This document shows positions 42,239-51,072 of a DNA stretch of 64,000 nt, piece by piece. The stretch is from NCBI RefSeq assembly GCF_001698815.1, contig NZ_LGSI01000068.1, positions 310,001 through 374,000 on the forward strand, given 5' to 3'. Below the pieces are notes generated by a model that saw only the letters and a list, made by a program, of their open reading frames with translations, made no database searches and was not told where the DNA came from. A program made the translations under genes and the position numbers. This DNA is from Pseudomonas syringae (GTDB lineage Bacteria; Pseudomonadota; Gammaproteobacteria; Pseudomonadales; Pseudomonadaceae). How positions within the stretch are numbered: the first letter of the stretch is position 1; each line of letters starts with the position of its first letter.

Positions 42239-43478
42239 TTTTATTCCTGAGGCGGGCACAGAATAGGGTCAAGTCATCCCGACGGGTTTGCTCGCCCTGC
42301 CAGTTGAGCAGCGTATTTTTTATAGCGTCACAGATGGCTGCCGAGGGTTGGGCACGATGTTGCACAATGGTGTCGAATGCCTTGCGCTTTCCGAATGCAA
42401 TTCCTTTAGGGCCGCCGATTTGATCGGTAAGCCCATCGGTGGCGATGAAGATAATGCTGCCAGGCAACATGGACACGGCGGCGGGAATCCACTCAAAGTC
42501 ATAGTCGCTATCGACGTAGCCAACACCCATCCGCTGGCCGACCAGGGTATGAAGCTGTTCCGAATCCGGATGCAGTACGTGCAGCGACATTCGCGCACCT
42601 GCGAAACTCAGCACCTGCGTGGCGTTATCGAACCAGAAAAAAGCCGCATCCAGTCCGTCATCTGATTCCGGCGTGCCGTCCAGTCCATCGACCTGCCCTA
42701 GAAGCCCCTTCACACCACGGTTTACTGCCGATAAAAGCGCCGCCGGGTTGCGAGGCCCGATCTGCCCCAGCGCCTGGGTAAGCGATGAAGACGCAATCAA
42801 GGTCATGAAGGCGCCCGGCACGCCATGCCCCGTGCAATCGGCTATTGCCCCGAACCACCCCTCGGAGTACGCACAAAAGTGATAGAAATCGCCCCCCACT
42901 ACATCGCGCGGTTCCCACAACAACGCAGCGTCATCCAGCGTTGAGGCCAATGCATCGCGAGAAGCTCTGAGCATCGCGCGTTGAATGACGCTTGCGTACT
43001 CGATGCTCTGCATCATCTGACGGTTCTTTTCCGCTTGCATGGCGGCCACCACCGCCATCAATTGCAAACCATTGCCCAAACCTGCGAACCGGCCTTCACG
43101 CGTTACGATGAAACCGTCGGCAAGCGCTTTTTCGCCAAACTCGACCGTCTTGAAGGTCAGCTCTTCGATGCTCATCCTCGAATCGACCACCAGAGGCTCT
43201 TTGTCCATAAACGCAATGCAGCTCTTGCGGTCATACAGCTCGCGATGAAACGGCTTGCTCATCTGCGACATAAAGATGTTTCGATTGATCAACCCGATGG
43301 GGCGATCGCCCTCGACCACGGCCAGGCACACCATTTCTCTATGAGCGGTGAAGATATCCATGACCTTGATGTTGGTGCTGTCCGAGTCGATGCCGGGCAC
43401 CTCGTTGCACAAATCATCTGCACATCGATGGTCCCTGGGCAGTGTTGGCCGCATGAATATGAACTGTTCTGCCTGCAT
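42231..43478 (-). CDS. siaA: SiaA-type PP2C-like phosphatase with soluble CBS-like sensor
   Basis: The protein has 415 residues. The C-terminal PPM/SpoIIE-type phosphatase (about 160-412) shows RDVVGGDFYHF, AIADCTGHGVPGAFM and FIATDGLTDQIGG, with the metal-binding Asp residues. The N-terminal 150 residues look like a pair of CBS modules (MVCLAVVEGDRPIGLINRN and DGFIVTREGRFAGLGNGLQL). P. aeruginosa SiaA is longer and has membrane helices and a HAMP domain, which are absent here. It should dephosphorylate SiaC. The change suggests a cytoplasmic signal, possibly a nucleotide. The start follows no strong ribosome binding site. Confidence 0.85.
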   Translation of the reverse strand: MQAEQFIFMRPTLPRDHRCADDLCNEVPGIDSDSTNIKVMDIFTAHREMVCLAVVEGDRPIGLINRNIFMSQMSKPFHRELYDRKSCIAFMDKEPLVVDSRMSIEELTFKTVEFGEKALADGFIVTREGRFAGLGNGLQLMAVVAAMQAEKNRQMMQSIEYASVIQRAMLRASRDALASTLDDAALLWEPRDVVGGDFYHFCAYSEGWFGAIADCTGHGVPGAFMTLIASSSLTQALGQIGPRNPAALLSAVNRGVKGLLGQVDGLDGTPESDDGLDAAFFWFDNATQVLSFAGARMSLHVLHPDSEQLHTLVGQRMGVGYVDSDYDFEWIPAAVSMLPGSIIFIATDGLTDQIGGPKGIAFGKRKAFDTIVQHRAQPSAAICDAIKNTLLNWQGEQTRRDDLTLFCARLRNKNA

Positions 43479-43815
43479 GCTCGCGTCATCGTGGCTGACT
43501 AAAGCTCGTATCCTGACACACTGATATTAAAGTGATATTACAGTGCCCCCCCTTCATCCTGCTGCCCGATTACCCTGTGAATAAGGCAGTGGTTCCGCGC
43601 CAGAGGATAGCCGCCCGCGCCCCTGAAGATCTCCGCAATCAGCATCAATTCCCCACTGCACATCGAACACCCTCACGCCACCTCATTGTCAGGCGCGCTC
43701 AATGTAATCACAGCGTCATCGTTCCTTAACACCTTTATGACATTCATCTTGCAGCGCTCGGTCAAACACCCGCCAGGCACGCCGAAAGTTTTGTGGATCA
43801 GAGGAAAGCGGACAG
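43479..43815. other. 337-base divergent promoter region between siaA and ugd
   Basis: No gene is supported. A direct repeat TGATATTA at 43522-43529 and 43533-43540 lies about 45 bases upstream of siaA and may be a regulator site or part of the promoter. AGAGGAAAG before 43816 is the ugd ribosome binding site. Confidence 0.5.
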
Positions 43816-45144
43816 ATGAAAGTGACAGTGTTCGGAACCGGTTATGTAGGCCTTACCCAAGCCGCCTGCCTGGCCGAAGTGGGGCACACGGTTTGCTGCG
43901 TGGATGTCGATCGGGAGCGTATTGACGCCCTGCGCCAAGGCATCTGTCCAATTTTCGAGCCCGGCCTGGCGCAACTGCTGCGCAACGGGCTGGACAGCAA
44001 ACGACTGTGCTTCACCACCGACGAGGCCGAAGGCAGTCGCTTTGCTGAACTGGTATTCATCGCGGTCGGCACGCCTCTGCAAGCCGACGGCCACGCTGAC
44101 CTGACTCAGGTGCTCACCGTGCTGCGCTCGCTGATCAGACACGCCGAAGGTGCGCGAATCATCGTCAATAAATCCACTTCGCCGGTGGGCACCGTCGACC
44201 GCCTGCGCCTGGAAATCGCTGCCAGCCCGCGTCGCGATGAAGGCTTCGAAGTGATCAGCAACCCGGAGTTCCTCAAGGAAGGTTCAGCCGTCAACGACTG
44301 CCTGCGCCCGGACCGCATTATTGTCGGCGGTGCCAGTCCAGCGGCGCTGGAACGCTTGCGCGAGCTTTACCAGCCCTTCAGCCGTAACCGCGAGAAATTC
44401 GTGGTGATGGATGCCCGGAGCGCCGAGTTGACCAAGTACGCCGCCAACTGCCTGCTGGCGACCAAGATCTCCTTCATCAATGAGATGGCCAACCTGGCTG
44501 AACGACTGGACGCCGATATCGAACAGGTGCGGCTGGGCATCGGCGCCGACCCGCGCATTGGCTATGACTTTATCTACCCTGGATGCGGCTTCGGCGGCTC
44601 ATGCTTTCCCAAGGATCTGCACGCTCTGTTAAGGACTGCCGAGGAGCACGGCATGGAAGCCTCTTTGCTCGGCGCCGTGGAGCAGGTCAACCGCCGCCAG
44701 AAACACCGCCTATTTGAAAAAATCCACGCTCATTATCAAGGCTCACTAAAGGGCAAGGTCTTCGCTGTCTGGGGGCTCGCCTTCAAACCCAATACAGACG
44801 ATATCCGCGAGGCCTCCAGCCTTGCCTTGCTCGAAGCGCTTTGGGCCGCCGGCGCGCAGGTACAGGCCCATGACCCTCAAGCGATGCAGGCCATCCAGCG
44901 ACAATATGGCACGCGCAACGACCTGAACCTGGCGCAATGCAAGGAAGACGCACTGGAGGGCGCCGATGCTCTGGTGGTCATTACCGAATGGCAGGATTAC
45001 CGGGTGCTGGATCTGGATCGACTCGGTAAACAGTTAGGTGACCGGGTGGTGTTCGACGGCCGTAACCTTTTCGATCCAATGCAGGTGCGTGACGCCGGAT
45101 TGGCTTACTACGGCATTGGTCGTGGGCAGGCGGCGCAGCTATGA
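43816..45144 (+). CDS. ugd: UDP-glucose 6-dehydrogenase
   Basis: The protein has 442 residues. It oxidises UDP-glucose twice to UDP-glucuronate with NAD. Seen are the N-terminal NAD-binding GTGYVGLTQAACLAEVGH and the catalytic Cys263 in PGCGFGGSCFPKD. Length is typical. It opens a five-gene operon: its stop overlaps the start of the epimerase gene by 4 bases. The product feeds the next enzyme. Confidence 0.94.
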   Translation: MKVTVFGTGYVGLTQAACLAEVGHTVCCVDVDRERIDALRQGICPIFEPGLAQLLRNGLDSKRLCFTTDEAEGSRFAELVFIAVGTPLQADGHADLTQVLTVLRSLIRHAEGARIIVNKSTSPVGTVDRLRLEIAASPRRDEGFEVISNPEFLKEGSAVNDCLRPDRIIVGGASPAALERLRELYQPFSRNREKFVVMDARSAELTKYAANCLLATKISFINEMANLAERLDADIEQVRLGIGADPRIGYDFIYPGCGFGGSCFPKDLHALLRTAEEHGMEASLLGAVEQVNRRQKHRLFEKIHAHYQGSLKGKVFAVWGLAFKPNTDDIREASSLALLEALWAAGAQVQAHDPQAMQAIQRQYGTRNDLNLAQCKEDALEGADALVVITEWQDYRVLDLDRLGKQLGDRVVFDGRNLFDPMQVRDAGLAYYGIGRGQAAQL

Positions 45145-46151
45145 CGGTGCTGGTGACCGGCGCCGCCGGTTTTATCGGGTTCCACGTCGCCAGGCAGCTG
45201 TGCGAGCAAGGCGTTGAAGTGGTCGGCATCGACAACCTCAACGCTTACTACCGCGTGGAGCTCAAGCAAGCCCGGCTGGCCAGGCTCCAGTGCCTGCCGG
45301 GTTTTACTTTTCAGCGTCTGGACATCACCGACTTTGCCGGTCTGTCTGCCCTGTTCGAGCGGCACGGTTTCGAACAGGTTATTCACCTGGCGGCCCAGGC
45401 GGGTGTGCGTTATTCGCTGGAGGATCCAGGCGCCTACGTCCAATCCAATCTGGTCGGCTTCATCAATGTGCTCGAAGCCTGTCGGCACCATCGCCCGGCG
45501 CATCTGATCTACGCCTCAAGCAGCTCGGTCTACGGCGCCAACCAGCGCATGCCCTTTCAGATCGAGGATGCCGTCGACCGGCCATTGTCACTGTATGCCG
45601 CCAGTAAACGTTCCAACGAACTGACCGCGTACAGCTACTCGCACCTGTACGGCCTGCCGACCAGCGGCCTGCGTTTTTTCACGGTGTACGGCCCTTGGGG
45701 TCGCCCGGACATGGCCCTGTTCAAATTTACCAGGGCGATGCTCGCCGCAGAGCCTATCGAGCTCTACAACCATGGGCAGATGGCGCGGGACTTCACCTAC
45801 ATAGATGACATTGTCGAAAGCATTCTGCGCCTGCGGCTGCGCCCTCCCGTCGCTATCGACAGCATGCCACCCCATCAACTTTTCAACATTGGTCGAGGTC
45901 AGCCGGTCACGCTGCTGGAGTTCGTCAATTGCCTGGAAGCGGCGCTGGGTTTGCGCGCAGAACGTCGCAACCTGCCTTTGCAGGCTGGCGACGCGCTGAA
46001 AACCTGGGCCGACGTCACCGCTCTGGCGCGATGGATCGACTTTCAACCGCAGGTGTCGCTCGACGCCGGCGTCCGTGCCTTCGTCGCCTGGTACTGCGAG
46101 CACTATCAGGTCCAGGTCTGCCTGCCATCTTCACAACAGGGACATCAATGA
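45141..46151 (+). CDS. NAD-dependent epimerase, UDP-glucuronate 4-epimerase-like
   Basis: The protein has 336 residues. It is an extended SDR: GAAGFIGFHVARQL binds NAD, SSSSVYG contributes the Ser/Thr, and Tyr152 and Lys156 in LYAASK form the active site. The segment DNLNAYYRVELKQARLARL is typical of UDP-glucuronate 4-epimerases, so UDP-galacturonate is the expected product. It is translationally coupled to ugd, whose product would be its substrate. UDP-GlcNAc epimerases share parts of the pattern, so the sugar is inferred. Confidence 0.85.
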   Translation: MTVLVTGAAGFIGFHVARQLCEQGVEVVGIDNLNAYYRVELKQARLARLQCLPGFTFQRLDITDFAGLSALFERHGFEQVIHLAAQAGVRYSLEDPGAYVQSNLVGFINVLEACRHHRPAHLIYASSSSVYGANQRMPFQIEDAVDRPLSLYAASKRSNELTAYSYSHLYGLPTSGLRFFTVYGPWGRPDMALFKFTRAMLAAEPIELYNHGQMARDFTYIDDIVESILRLRLRPPVAIDSMPPHQLFNIGRGQPVTLLEFVNCLEAALGLRAERRNLPLQAGDALKTWADVTALARWIDFQPQVSLDAGVRAFVAWYCEHYQVQVCLPSSQQGHQ

Positions 46152-46891
46152 CTGTGCCGATTTTTCTTTCCGTAGTGATTCCCGCCAAGAACGAAGCCGA
46201 CAACCTGCCGACCTTGTTGGCGGAGGTCCGCAGCGCGTTGTCCGGGGAACACTATGAAGTGCTGGTGGTTGACGACGGCAGTACCGACGACACTTTGCGG
46301 GTGCTGCGTGCGCTGATGGACGGCGACTTCCCGGAACTGCGCGTTCTGCGAAACGAGCGTTCGCTGGGGCAAAGCACCTCGATCTACAGCGCTGCTCAGG
46401 TCGCCCGGGGTACTTGGCTGGCAACCCTCGACGGCGACGGACAAAACGATCCCGCGGACATCCCCGGCATGCTGGAACTGGTGCGTGCTCGCGCAGGACG
46501 CGCCGATGCCATTCAACTGGTCGCCGGGCACCGGGTGAACCGTCGCGACACTGCCAGCAAGCGTTGGGCTTCGCGATTCGCCAACGGTCTGCGCAGCCGA
46601 CTGCTCAAGGATTCCACGCCTGATACCGGTTGCGGCCTCAAACTGGTCGAGCGTGAGGCTTTCCTGCGCCTGCCGTATTTCGATCATATGCACCGGTTTA
46701 TTCCGGCACTGATCCAGCGCCACAACGGCCGCATGTTGATCCATCCCGTCAATCATCGTCATCGCCAGGCCGGTGTGTCCAATTACGGCAATCTGGACCG
46801 TGCGCTGGTCGGCATTCTCGACCTGTTTGGCGTCTGGTGGCTGATCCGCCGCACCCGCCTGAACAGTCAGCCACAGGAGCTGAACCCATGA
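46148..46891 (+). CDS. Family 2 glycosyltransferase (polyprenyl-phosphate sugar synthase type)
   Basis: The protein has 247 residues. It has SVVIPAKNEADNLPTLL and VLVVDDGSTDDTLRVL at the N-terminus and TLDGDGQNDP in the middle, the GT-A core of the DPM1/ArnC family. There are no C-terminal membrane helices, so it resembles soluble DPM1-type enzymes. It should attach the operon's sugar to undecaprenyl phosphate on the cytoplasmic side. The ATG at 46148 overlaps the epimerase stop; the longer frame to 45929 lies inside that gene. The stop overlaps the next start. Confidence 0.87.
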   Translation: MTVPIFLSVVIPAKNEADNLPTLLAEVRSALSGEHYEVLVVDDGSTDDTLRVLRALMDGDFPELRVLRNERSLGQSTSIYSAAQVARGTWLATLDGDGQNDPADIPGMLELVRARAGRADAIQLVAGHRVNRRDTASKRWASRFANGLRSRLLKDSTPDTGCGLKLVEREAFLRLPYFDHMHRFIPALIQRHNGRMLIHPVNHRHRQAGVSNYGNLDRALVGILDLFGVWWLIRRTRLNSQPQELNP

Positions 46892-47172
46892 GACTCGATA
46901 GCGCAACCCTCTGGCTGATCCTCGGTTTTGTCGGGCAGGCAGTGTTCACCGGCCGCTTCGTCCTGCAATGGCTGTACAGCGAATTCAAGAAGCGCAGCGT
47001 GATCCCGGTGGGCTTCTGGTATTTGAGTATGCTGGGCAGTTCCCTTTTGCTGGTCTACGCCATCTATCGCCAGGACCCAGTATTCATCGCTGGCCAATCC
47101 TTCGGCCTGGTGGTGTACCTGCGCAATCTTCAACTGATCAACCAGCAAGCCAAGTCGCTCAAGGAGCAATGA
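46888..47172 (+). CDS. LAB_N (lipid A biosynthesis N-terminal domain) membrane protein
   Basis: The protein has 94 residues with three membrane helices. FVGQAVFTGRFVLQWLYSEF and SVIPVGFWYLSMLGSSLLLV are the LAB_N signature. Family members occur next to polyprenyl-phosphate glycosyltransferases and may help the lipid-linked sugar reach the periplasmic side. The start at 46888 overlaps the glycosyltransferase stop by 4 bases; the next gene overlaps this stop in the same way. Confidence 0.88.
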   Translation: MRLDSATLWLILGFVGQAVFTGRFVLQWLYSEFKKRSVIPVGFWYLSMLGSSLLLVYAIYRQDPVFIAGQSFGLVVYLRNLQLINQQAKSLKEQ

Positions 47173-48698
47173 CGGTGCGACCTACCCTTTCGCTCCGCCT
47201 CGAAGGTTGGCTGCTGGTCGTGTTTGCCGTGCTGCTGATCGGTGCCGGACTAGGTTTGCGCCAGGCACAGAATGTGGATGAGGAACGTTTTCTGGGCGTC
47301 GCGCTGGAAATGCTGCAGAGCGGTTCCTGGTTCGTGCCACACCGGGCGGCAGAGATTTACGCCGACAAACCGCCACTGTTCATGTGGACCGTAGCGTTCT
47401 TTACGTGGCTCACCGGCCGACCGGAAATCGCTTTGTACCTGCCGGGCTTGATGTCTGCCGCTACCACCACCGCTGTGCTCTACGACCTGGGCAACCGTCT
47501 GTGGAACAGACGCACCGGACGCTACGCCGCCTTGCTGTTCCTGGCCACTTATCAGACCTACAGCATTCTGCGCACGGGCCAGATCGACAGCTTCCTGTGC
47601 CTGTGGATCGCGTTGGGTTTCTATGGACTGGTTCGCCACTTGTTGCTGGGACCGGCCTGGCGATGGTTCTATCTGGGTTGCGCAGCCATGGGCCTGGGTA
47701 TTATCAGCAAGGGTGTGGGCTTCGTGCCGGCGCTGATGCTGATTCCCTACGCTTATGCCGTTCGCAAGGGCTGGCATGGCGTGGTGGCAATGCCCGGACA
47801 GGCCGCTCGCTGGGCGCTTGGCCTGCTGGTTGTCCTGTTGGCCTGTTGCCTTTGGCTCGCGCCGATGATCATCTCGGTCTTGCGCGACGGCGGGCCGGAA
47901 GGCTTTGCCTATCTTCGCGAGATACTCCTGCATCAGACCGCCAATCGCTATGCCAGCGCCTGGGACCACCGCGAGCCATTCTGGTACTTCGTCATCAAGG
48001 TCATCCCGCAATATTGGTTACCGCTGGTGCTGGCGCTGCCGTGGCTGATCCCGGCCTGGCGTCGACAGCTGTCCAAGCGCGACGGTCGGGTGCTGGTTCT
48101 GCTTGGCTGGGTGTTGCTGGTGCTGCTGTTCTTCAGCCTCTCCAGCGGCAAGCGCAAGATTTACATCTTCCCGGCGCTGCCCGGTCTGGTACTGGTTGCA
48201 GCGCCGTTGGTGCCCTGGCTATTGCGGCGCTGGTTCGCCGATCGCGTCTGGGCCCGGCGAATTTTCCTGGGCGCGACTGCGGCCTGGTTCAGCCTCTGGT
48301 TTGCCCGCGGGTTCATCGAGCCCGTCATGGAGGGTGACAATCCTCATCAGCGCCTGATGGAGCAAGCCGCCGAAACGACCCACGGTGCCGACCTGGTGCT
48401 GGTCAACTGGCGAGAAGGCCACTGGCTTTATGCACGCCAGCCTCTGGTGCATTTCGGTTTCGCTAACGCTTTATCGATTGAACAGGCCGCCGGCTGGTTG
48501 CAAGCGCACCCAAGCGCCTATGCGCTGGTACCTGGCGCGCAGCTGGGCAGGTGCTTTATCCAGGACAAGGCCTACCCGCTGGGCCAGACGTCCCGGGCTG
48601 ACTGGTTCATCGTTGGCGTCAACGCCGACAACGGCGAATGTCGACCGGCCAGCCCTGCTTCCGTCTACCGCTTCGCCTGGGGTCCGAACGGCCGTTGA
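47169..48698 (+). CDS. ArnT-like family 39 glycosyltransferase (membrane)
   Basis: The protein has 509 residues with about 11-12 membrane helices and a soluble C-terminal part. NVDEERFLGVALEM near residue 35 is the acidic motif, and IYADKPPLFMWTVAFF follows, both typical of ArnT/PMT enzymes that move a sugar from undecaprenyl phosphate to lipid A or another envelope target in the periplasm. AAGGAG (47161-47166) precedes the ATG, which overlaps the LAB_N stop. The aminoarabinose enzymes ArnA and ArnB are not in this operon, so the donor sugar is probably not L-Ara4N. Confidence 0.88.
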   Translation: MTVRPTLSLRLEGWLLVVFAVLLIGAGLGLRQAQNVDEERFLGVALEMLQSGSWFVPHRAAEIYADKPPLFMWTVAFFTWLTGRPEIALYLPGLMSAATTTAVLYDLGNRLWNRRTGRYAALLFLATYQTYSILRTGQIDSFLCLWIALGFYGLVRHLLLGPAWRWFYLGCAAMGLGIISKGVGFVPALMLIPYAYAVRKGWHGVVAMPGQAARWALGLLVVLLACCLWLAPMIISVLRDGGPEGFAYLREILLHQTANRYASAWDHREPFWYFVIKVIPQYWLPLVLALPWLIPAWRRQLSKRDGRVLVLLGWVLLVLLFFSLSSGKRKIYIFPALPGLVLVAAPLVPWLLRRWFADRVWARRIFLGATAAWFSLWFARGFIEPVMEGDNPHQRLMEQAAETTHGADLVLVNWREGHWLYARQPLVHFGFANALSIEQAAGWLQAHPSAYALVPGAQLGRCFIQDKAYPLGQTSRADWFIVGVNADNGECRPASPASVYRFAWGPNGR

Positions 48699-48760
48699 TG
48701 GGCCAAAAGCAGACACTTACATGGTGTGTGCATATCGTTCGGTCGCGCTTGCCGTCCTGC

Positions 48761-49213
48761 TCATTCCCTGCTCTCAGGAAAGATACATCCGCCATTGCGA
48801 ACCAGCGCCTTCACCTCTTCGCTCACTTGCATGGGGTTTTGATTTAATCGAGCAACGAACGCCTCGCGGCGCCGCACGTACGACTCCGAATCGTGCTTCG
48901 CACTCCAGAGGACGATGGTAAGCACGATGGGGATGAGATCCAGACCCTTCTCGGTAAGCGTATAGAAATCCTTGCGCCCGTCGTCGGGGCTGGGCGCCCT
49001 CGAGAGAATCCCTTGCTGCTCAAGAAACACAAGGCGGGAAGCCAGGACATTGGTCGCGATTCCCTCTTCCGACTTCCGGAACTCGCCATACGTCTTCTTA
49101 CCCACAAAAACGATGTCGCGAATGATCAACAGCGACCACCGGTCGCCGAAGATTTCCACGCCGTAATTCACTGCGCAATGGGACCGAATGTCTACTTTAG
49201 ATGTCGTTTTCAT
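48761..49213 (-). CDS. HxlR-family transcriptional regulator
   Basis: The protein has 150 residues. The winged helix of HxlR proteins is seen (VEIFGDRWSLLIIRDIVFVG, GIATNVLASRLVFLEQQGIL, DGRKDFYTLTEKGLDLIPI). The N-terminal Cys (SHCAVN) is the position used as redox sensor in several HxlR proteins. It is divergent from a truncated reductase gene, with a palindromic operator between them, so the original target has been partly lost. Confidence 0.9.
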   Translation of the reverse strand: MKTTSKVDIRSHCAVNYGVEIFGDRWSLLIIRDIVFVGKKTYGEFRKSEEGIATNVLASRLVFLEQQGILSRAPSPDDGRKDFYTLTEKGLDLIPIVLTIVLWSAKHDSESYVRRREAFVARLNQNPMQVSEEVKALVRNGGCIFPESRE

Positions 49214-49241
49214 GGCGGGATCTTAACATCGCTTGCATGTC

Positions 49242-49268
49242 GCAAGTAAATCTCCGTCTATTACTTGC
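49242..49268. promoter_or_regulatory. Palindromic HxlR operator candidate
   Basis: GCAAGTAA (49242-49249) and TTACTTGC (49261-49268) form a perfect 8-bp dyad with an 11-base spacer. It lies between the HxlR gene and the divergent fragment. Confidence 0.6.
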
Positions 49269-49363
49269 TTTTTGAAAGTAACAGACCCCGACATGGTCTG
49301 CGCGGTCGCCGGATCGCCCCAGCAGCCCATCAATGAACAACCCATATCAGTAAGGAACTCGAA

Positions 49364-49515
49364 ATGAAAGTCGGCTTTATCGGCGCAGGGCCTGTCGCCC
49401 AAACAATCGCCAAACACGTCCTGTTGGCAGGTCACCAGGTTGTCCTTAGCAACTCGCGTGGGCCTGAGTCACTCGCCGCCCTTGTGGCGCAGTTGGGTTC
49501 CGGTGCTGGCCGCCG
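49364..49515 (+). pseudogene. N-terminal fragment of an F420/NADP-type reductase
   Basis: The start is intact, with AAGGA and a good spacing before MKVGFIGAGPVAQTIAKHVL. The Rossmann motif and SNSRGPESLAALVAQLG are typical of NADPH-dependent F420 reductase-like proteins of about 200 residues. After about 50 codons the similarity ends at 49515 and the frame runs antisense through the MarR gene to 49756. It has been cut by a rearrangement that brought in the MarR-SDR pair. Confidence 0.75.
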
Positions 49516-49527
49516 GTACAGCGAGGT

Positions 49528-49998
49528 TCAATACCTCTCCAGCGCTCCAGAAGACAAGTTAAGGCGGCGCAACAGCAACGTCAGTTGCGTGAGTTCCGAA
49601 TCGGTCAATTGCTCAGTACGTTGGGTGAAGCGGTTTCCCTTGTGCACCTCTGCAATACCGAGCTGCTCCCTGCCGATTGCCGTGAGGTCGACCACAATAC
49701 TTCGCCCGTCATCGTCCCCCGCGCGAACCTGGATCAACCCGAGAGTTCTCAGGTGATTGACGAGTCTGCTGATAACGCTGCGATCCATTAAAAGACCGTC
49801 CGCGATTTGGCTTGCCTTCGCCGGGCCATGAGCCCTCAGCCATTGTAAAAGGTGAAATCCGGAAGGCGTAAGCGGAGGATCAAACACCGCAGCGGCCTCT
49901 GCCGAAACGGTCCGAAATCCAGCGATAAGCATGTTGAGCTCGGCACCCAATTCCGTTAGTGCGCGCTCCCGCAGAAGGATCTTCGTTGTTTCAGGCAT
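49528..49998 (-). CDS. MarR-family transcriptional regulator
   Basis: The protein has 156 residues from MPETTKILLRERAL. The MarR winged helix is clear: GPAKASQIADGLLMDRSVIS, RLVNHLRTLGLIQV and the wing DDDGRSIVVDLTAIGREQL. A GTG four codons upstream (50010) is an alternative start. It is divergent from an SDR gene, and the shared intergenic region holds a 22-bp palindrome. It probably represses both genes until a ligand, often a phenolic compound, binds. Confidence 0.88.
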   Translation of the reverse strand: MPETTKILLRERALTELGAELNMLIAGFRTVSAEAAAVFDPPLTPSGFHLLQWLRAHGPAKASQIADGLLMDRSVISRLVNHLRTLGLIQVRAGDDDGRSIVVDLTAIGREQLGIAEVHKGNRFTQRTEQLTDSELTQLTLLLRRLNLSSGALERY

Positions 49999-50020
49999 CG
50001 CAATGACCACTCCAATCTAG

Positions 50021-50070
50021 TTGACAATTATCCATCATCACAGGAAATATGATTGATAATTATCAATCAT
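50021..50070. promoter_or_regulatory. MarR operator region with 22-bp palindrome
   Basis: ATGATTGATAA at 50049-50059 is followed immediately by its exact reverse complement (50060-50070). A degenerate second copy, TTGACAATTATCCATCAT, lies at 50021-50038. Both are in the gap between the MarR and SDR starts. Confidence 0.75.
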
Positions 50071-50081
50071 TGGCGTGACAC

Positions 50082-50945
50082 ATGACTACCGTAAAGACGA
50101 TCATTTTGACCGGCGGCACCAACGGAATAGGCCTGCTGGTTGGCCGTGAACTTGCCCGCCACGGAAAGCATCTCATCATGCTTGCTCGTAACGAGGACAA
50201 GGCGCACGCCATCCGTTGTGATATCCAGAAAGATACGCCGGGTGCCGCCATCGACATTTTTTATGCAGATTTTTCGCGACTCAATACGGTGGCTGACGCA
50301 GCAACCTCAATCAGCAGCAGGTTCTCCAATGTTGATGTGCTCATCAATAATGCAGGCATACACGCCTTCAGCCAGCGTGTAACCGAAGATGGATTTGCCG
50401 AAATGCTGTCGGTGAACTATCTGGCGCCCTGGTTACTGACCCACAAACTTGCAGCGCTTCTCGGCGCCTCACCGCAAGCTCGCGTTGTAACGGTTGCCTC
50501 AGAGGCATCGCGTCACGGAGGAAGCGTCAAGCCGGTCATCGATCTGGCCGATACCGCCCAGTTCTCACGCCGCAGGTCAATGGAGCTCTATGGCAAAACC
50601 AAGCTTATGAACATCATGTTCTCTCTCGAACTTGCGCACCGGATGCGAGACACACACGTTAGCTCGAATTGCCTTGATCCCGGTTTCAATGCGACTGGCA
50701 TAGGCCGTGAACTTCCATTCTCAGGACCCATGCTGTGGATGTTGAGTGCACTCGGTATTGGTAACCCCAGGCAAGGTGCAGATATCATTATTCGACTGGC
50801 AACTGACCCCGACTTTTCCTCCATTTCGGGTCAGTACTTCTCACGTCGAGCAGAATCGATTTTGCCCGCAGGCGGCTCGTCGAATCCTGCCGCCCGAGTG
50901 GCTTTGTGGGATGCCACAGAGAACTTGCTGAAGAAATTCCTTTGA
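50082..50945 (+). CDS. Short-chain dehydrogenase/reductase
   Basis: The protein has 287 residues. The cofactor loop GGTNGIGLLVGREL, the NNAGI motif and the catalytic Tyr170/Lys174 in ELYGKTK are present. It resembles retinol-dehydrogenase/WW-oxidoreductase-like SDRs, which take NADP. It starts 12 bases after the palindrome bound by the divergent MarR regulator. The substrate is unknown. Confidence 0.9.
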   Translation: MTTVKTIILTGGTNGIGLLVGRELARHGKHLIMLARNEDKAHAIRCDIQKDTPGAAIDIFYADFSRLNTVADAATSISSRFSNVDVLINNAGIHAFSQRVTEDGFAEMLSVNYLAPWLLTHKLAALLGASPQARVVTVASEASRHGGSVKPVIDLADTAQFSRRRSMELYGKTKLMNIMFSLELAHRMRDTHVSSNCLDPGFNATGIGRELPFSGPMLWMLSALGIGNPRQGADIIIRLATDPDFSSISGQYFSRRAESILPAGGSSNPAARVALWDATENLLKKFL

Positions 50946-51072
50946 TAGCCGCCTCTGGCTTTTCGGACAGCCTGATCGTTTGCTGCCGCGATAGGTAGCT
51001 ACCGGCCAAAAGCTGCCTGTGACGAGTGCCTCGGTAATCCGGGGCAACTCTCGACTTCTTACCCGATGCGAC

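Noticed and set aside
43816..48698. Standard arn (aminoarabinose) operon
   Set aside because: Only ugd, ArnC-like and ArnT-like parts are present; ArnA, ArnB and ArnD are missing and an epimerase is present instead.
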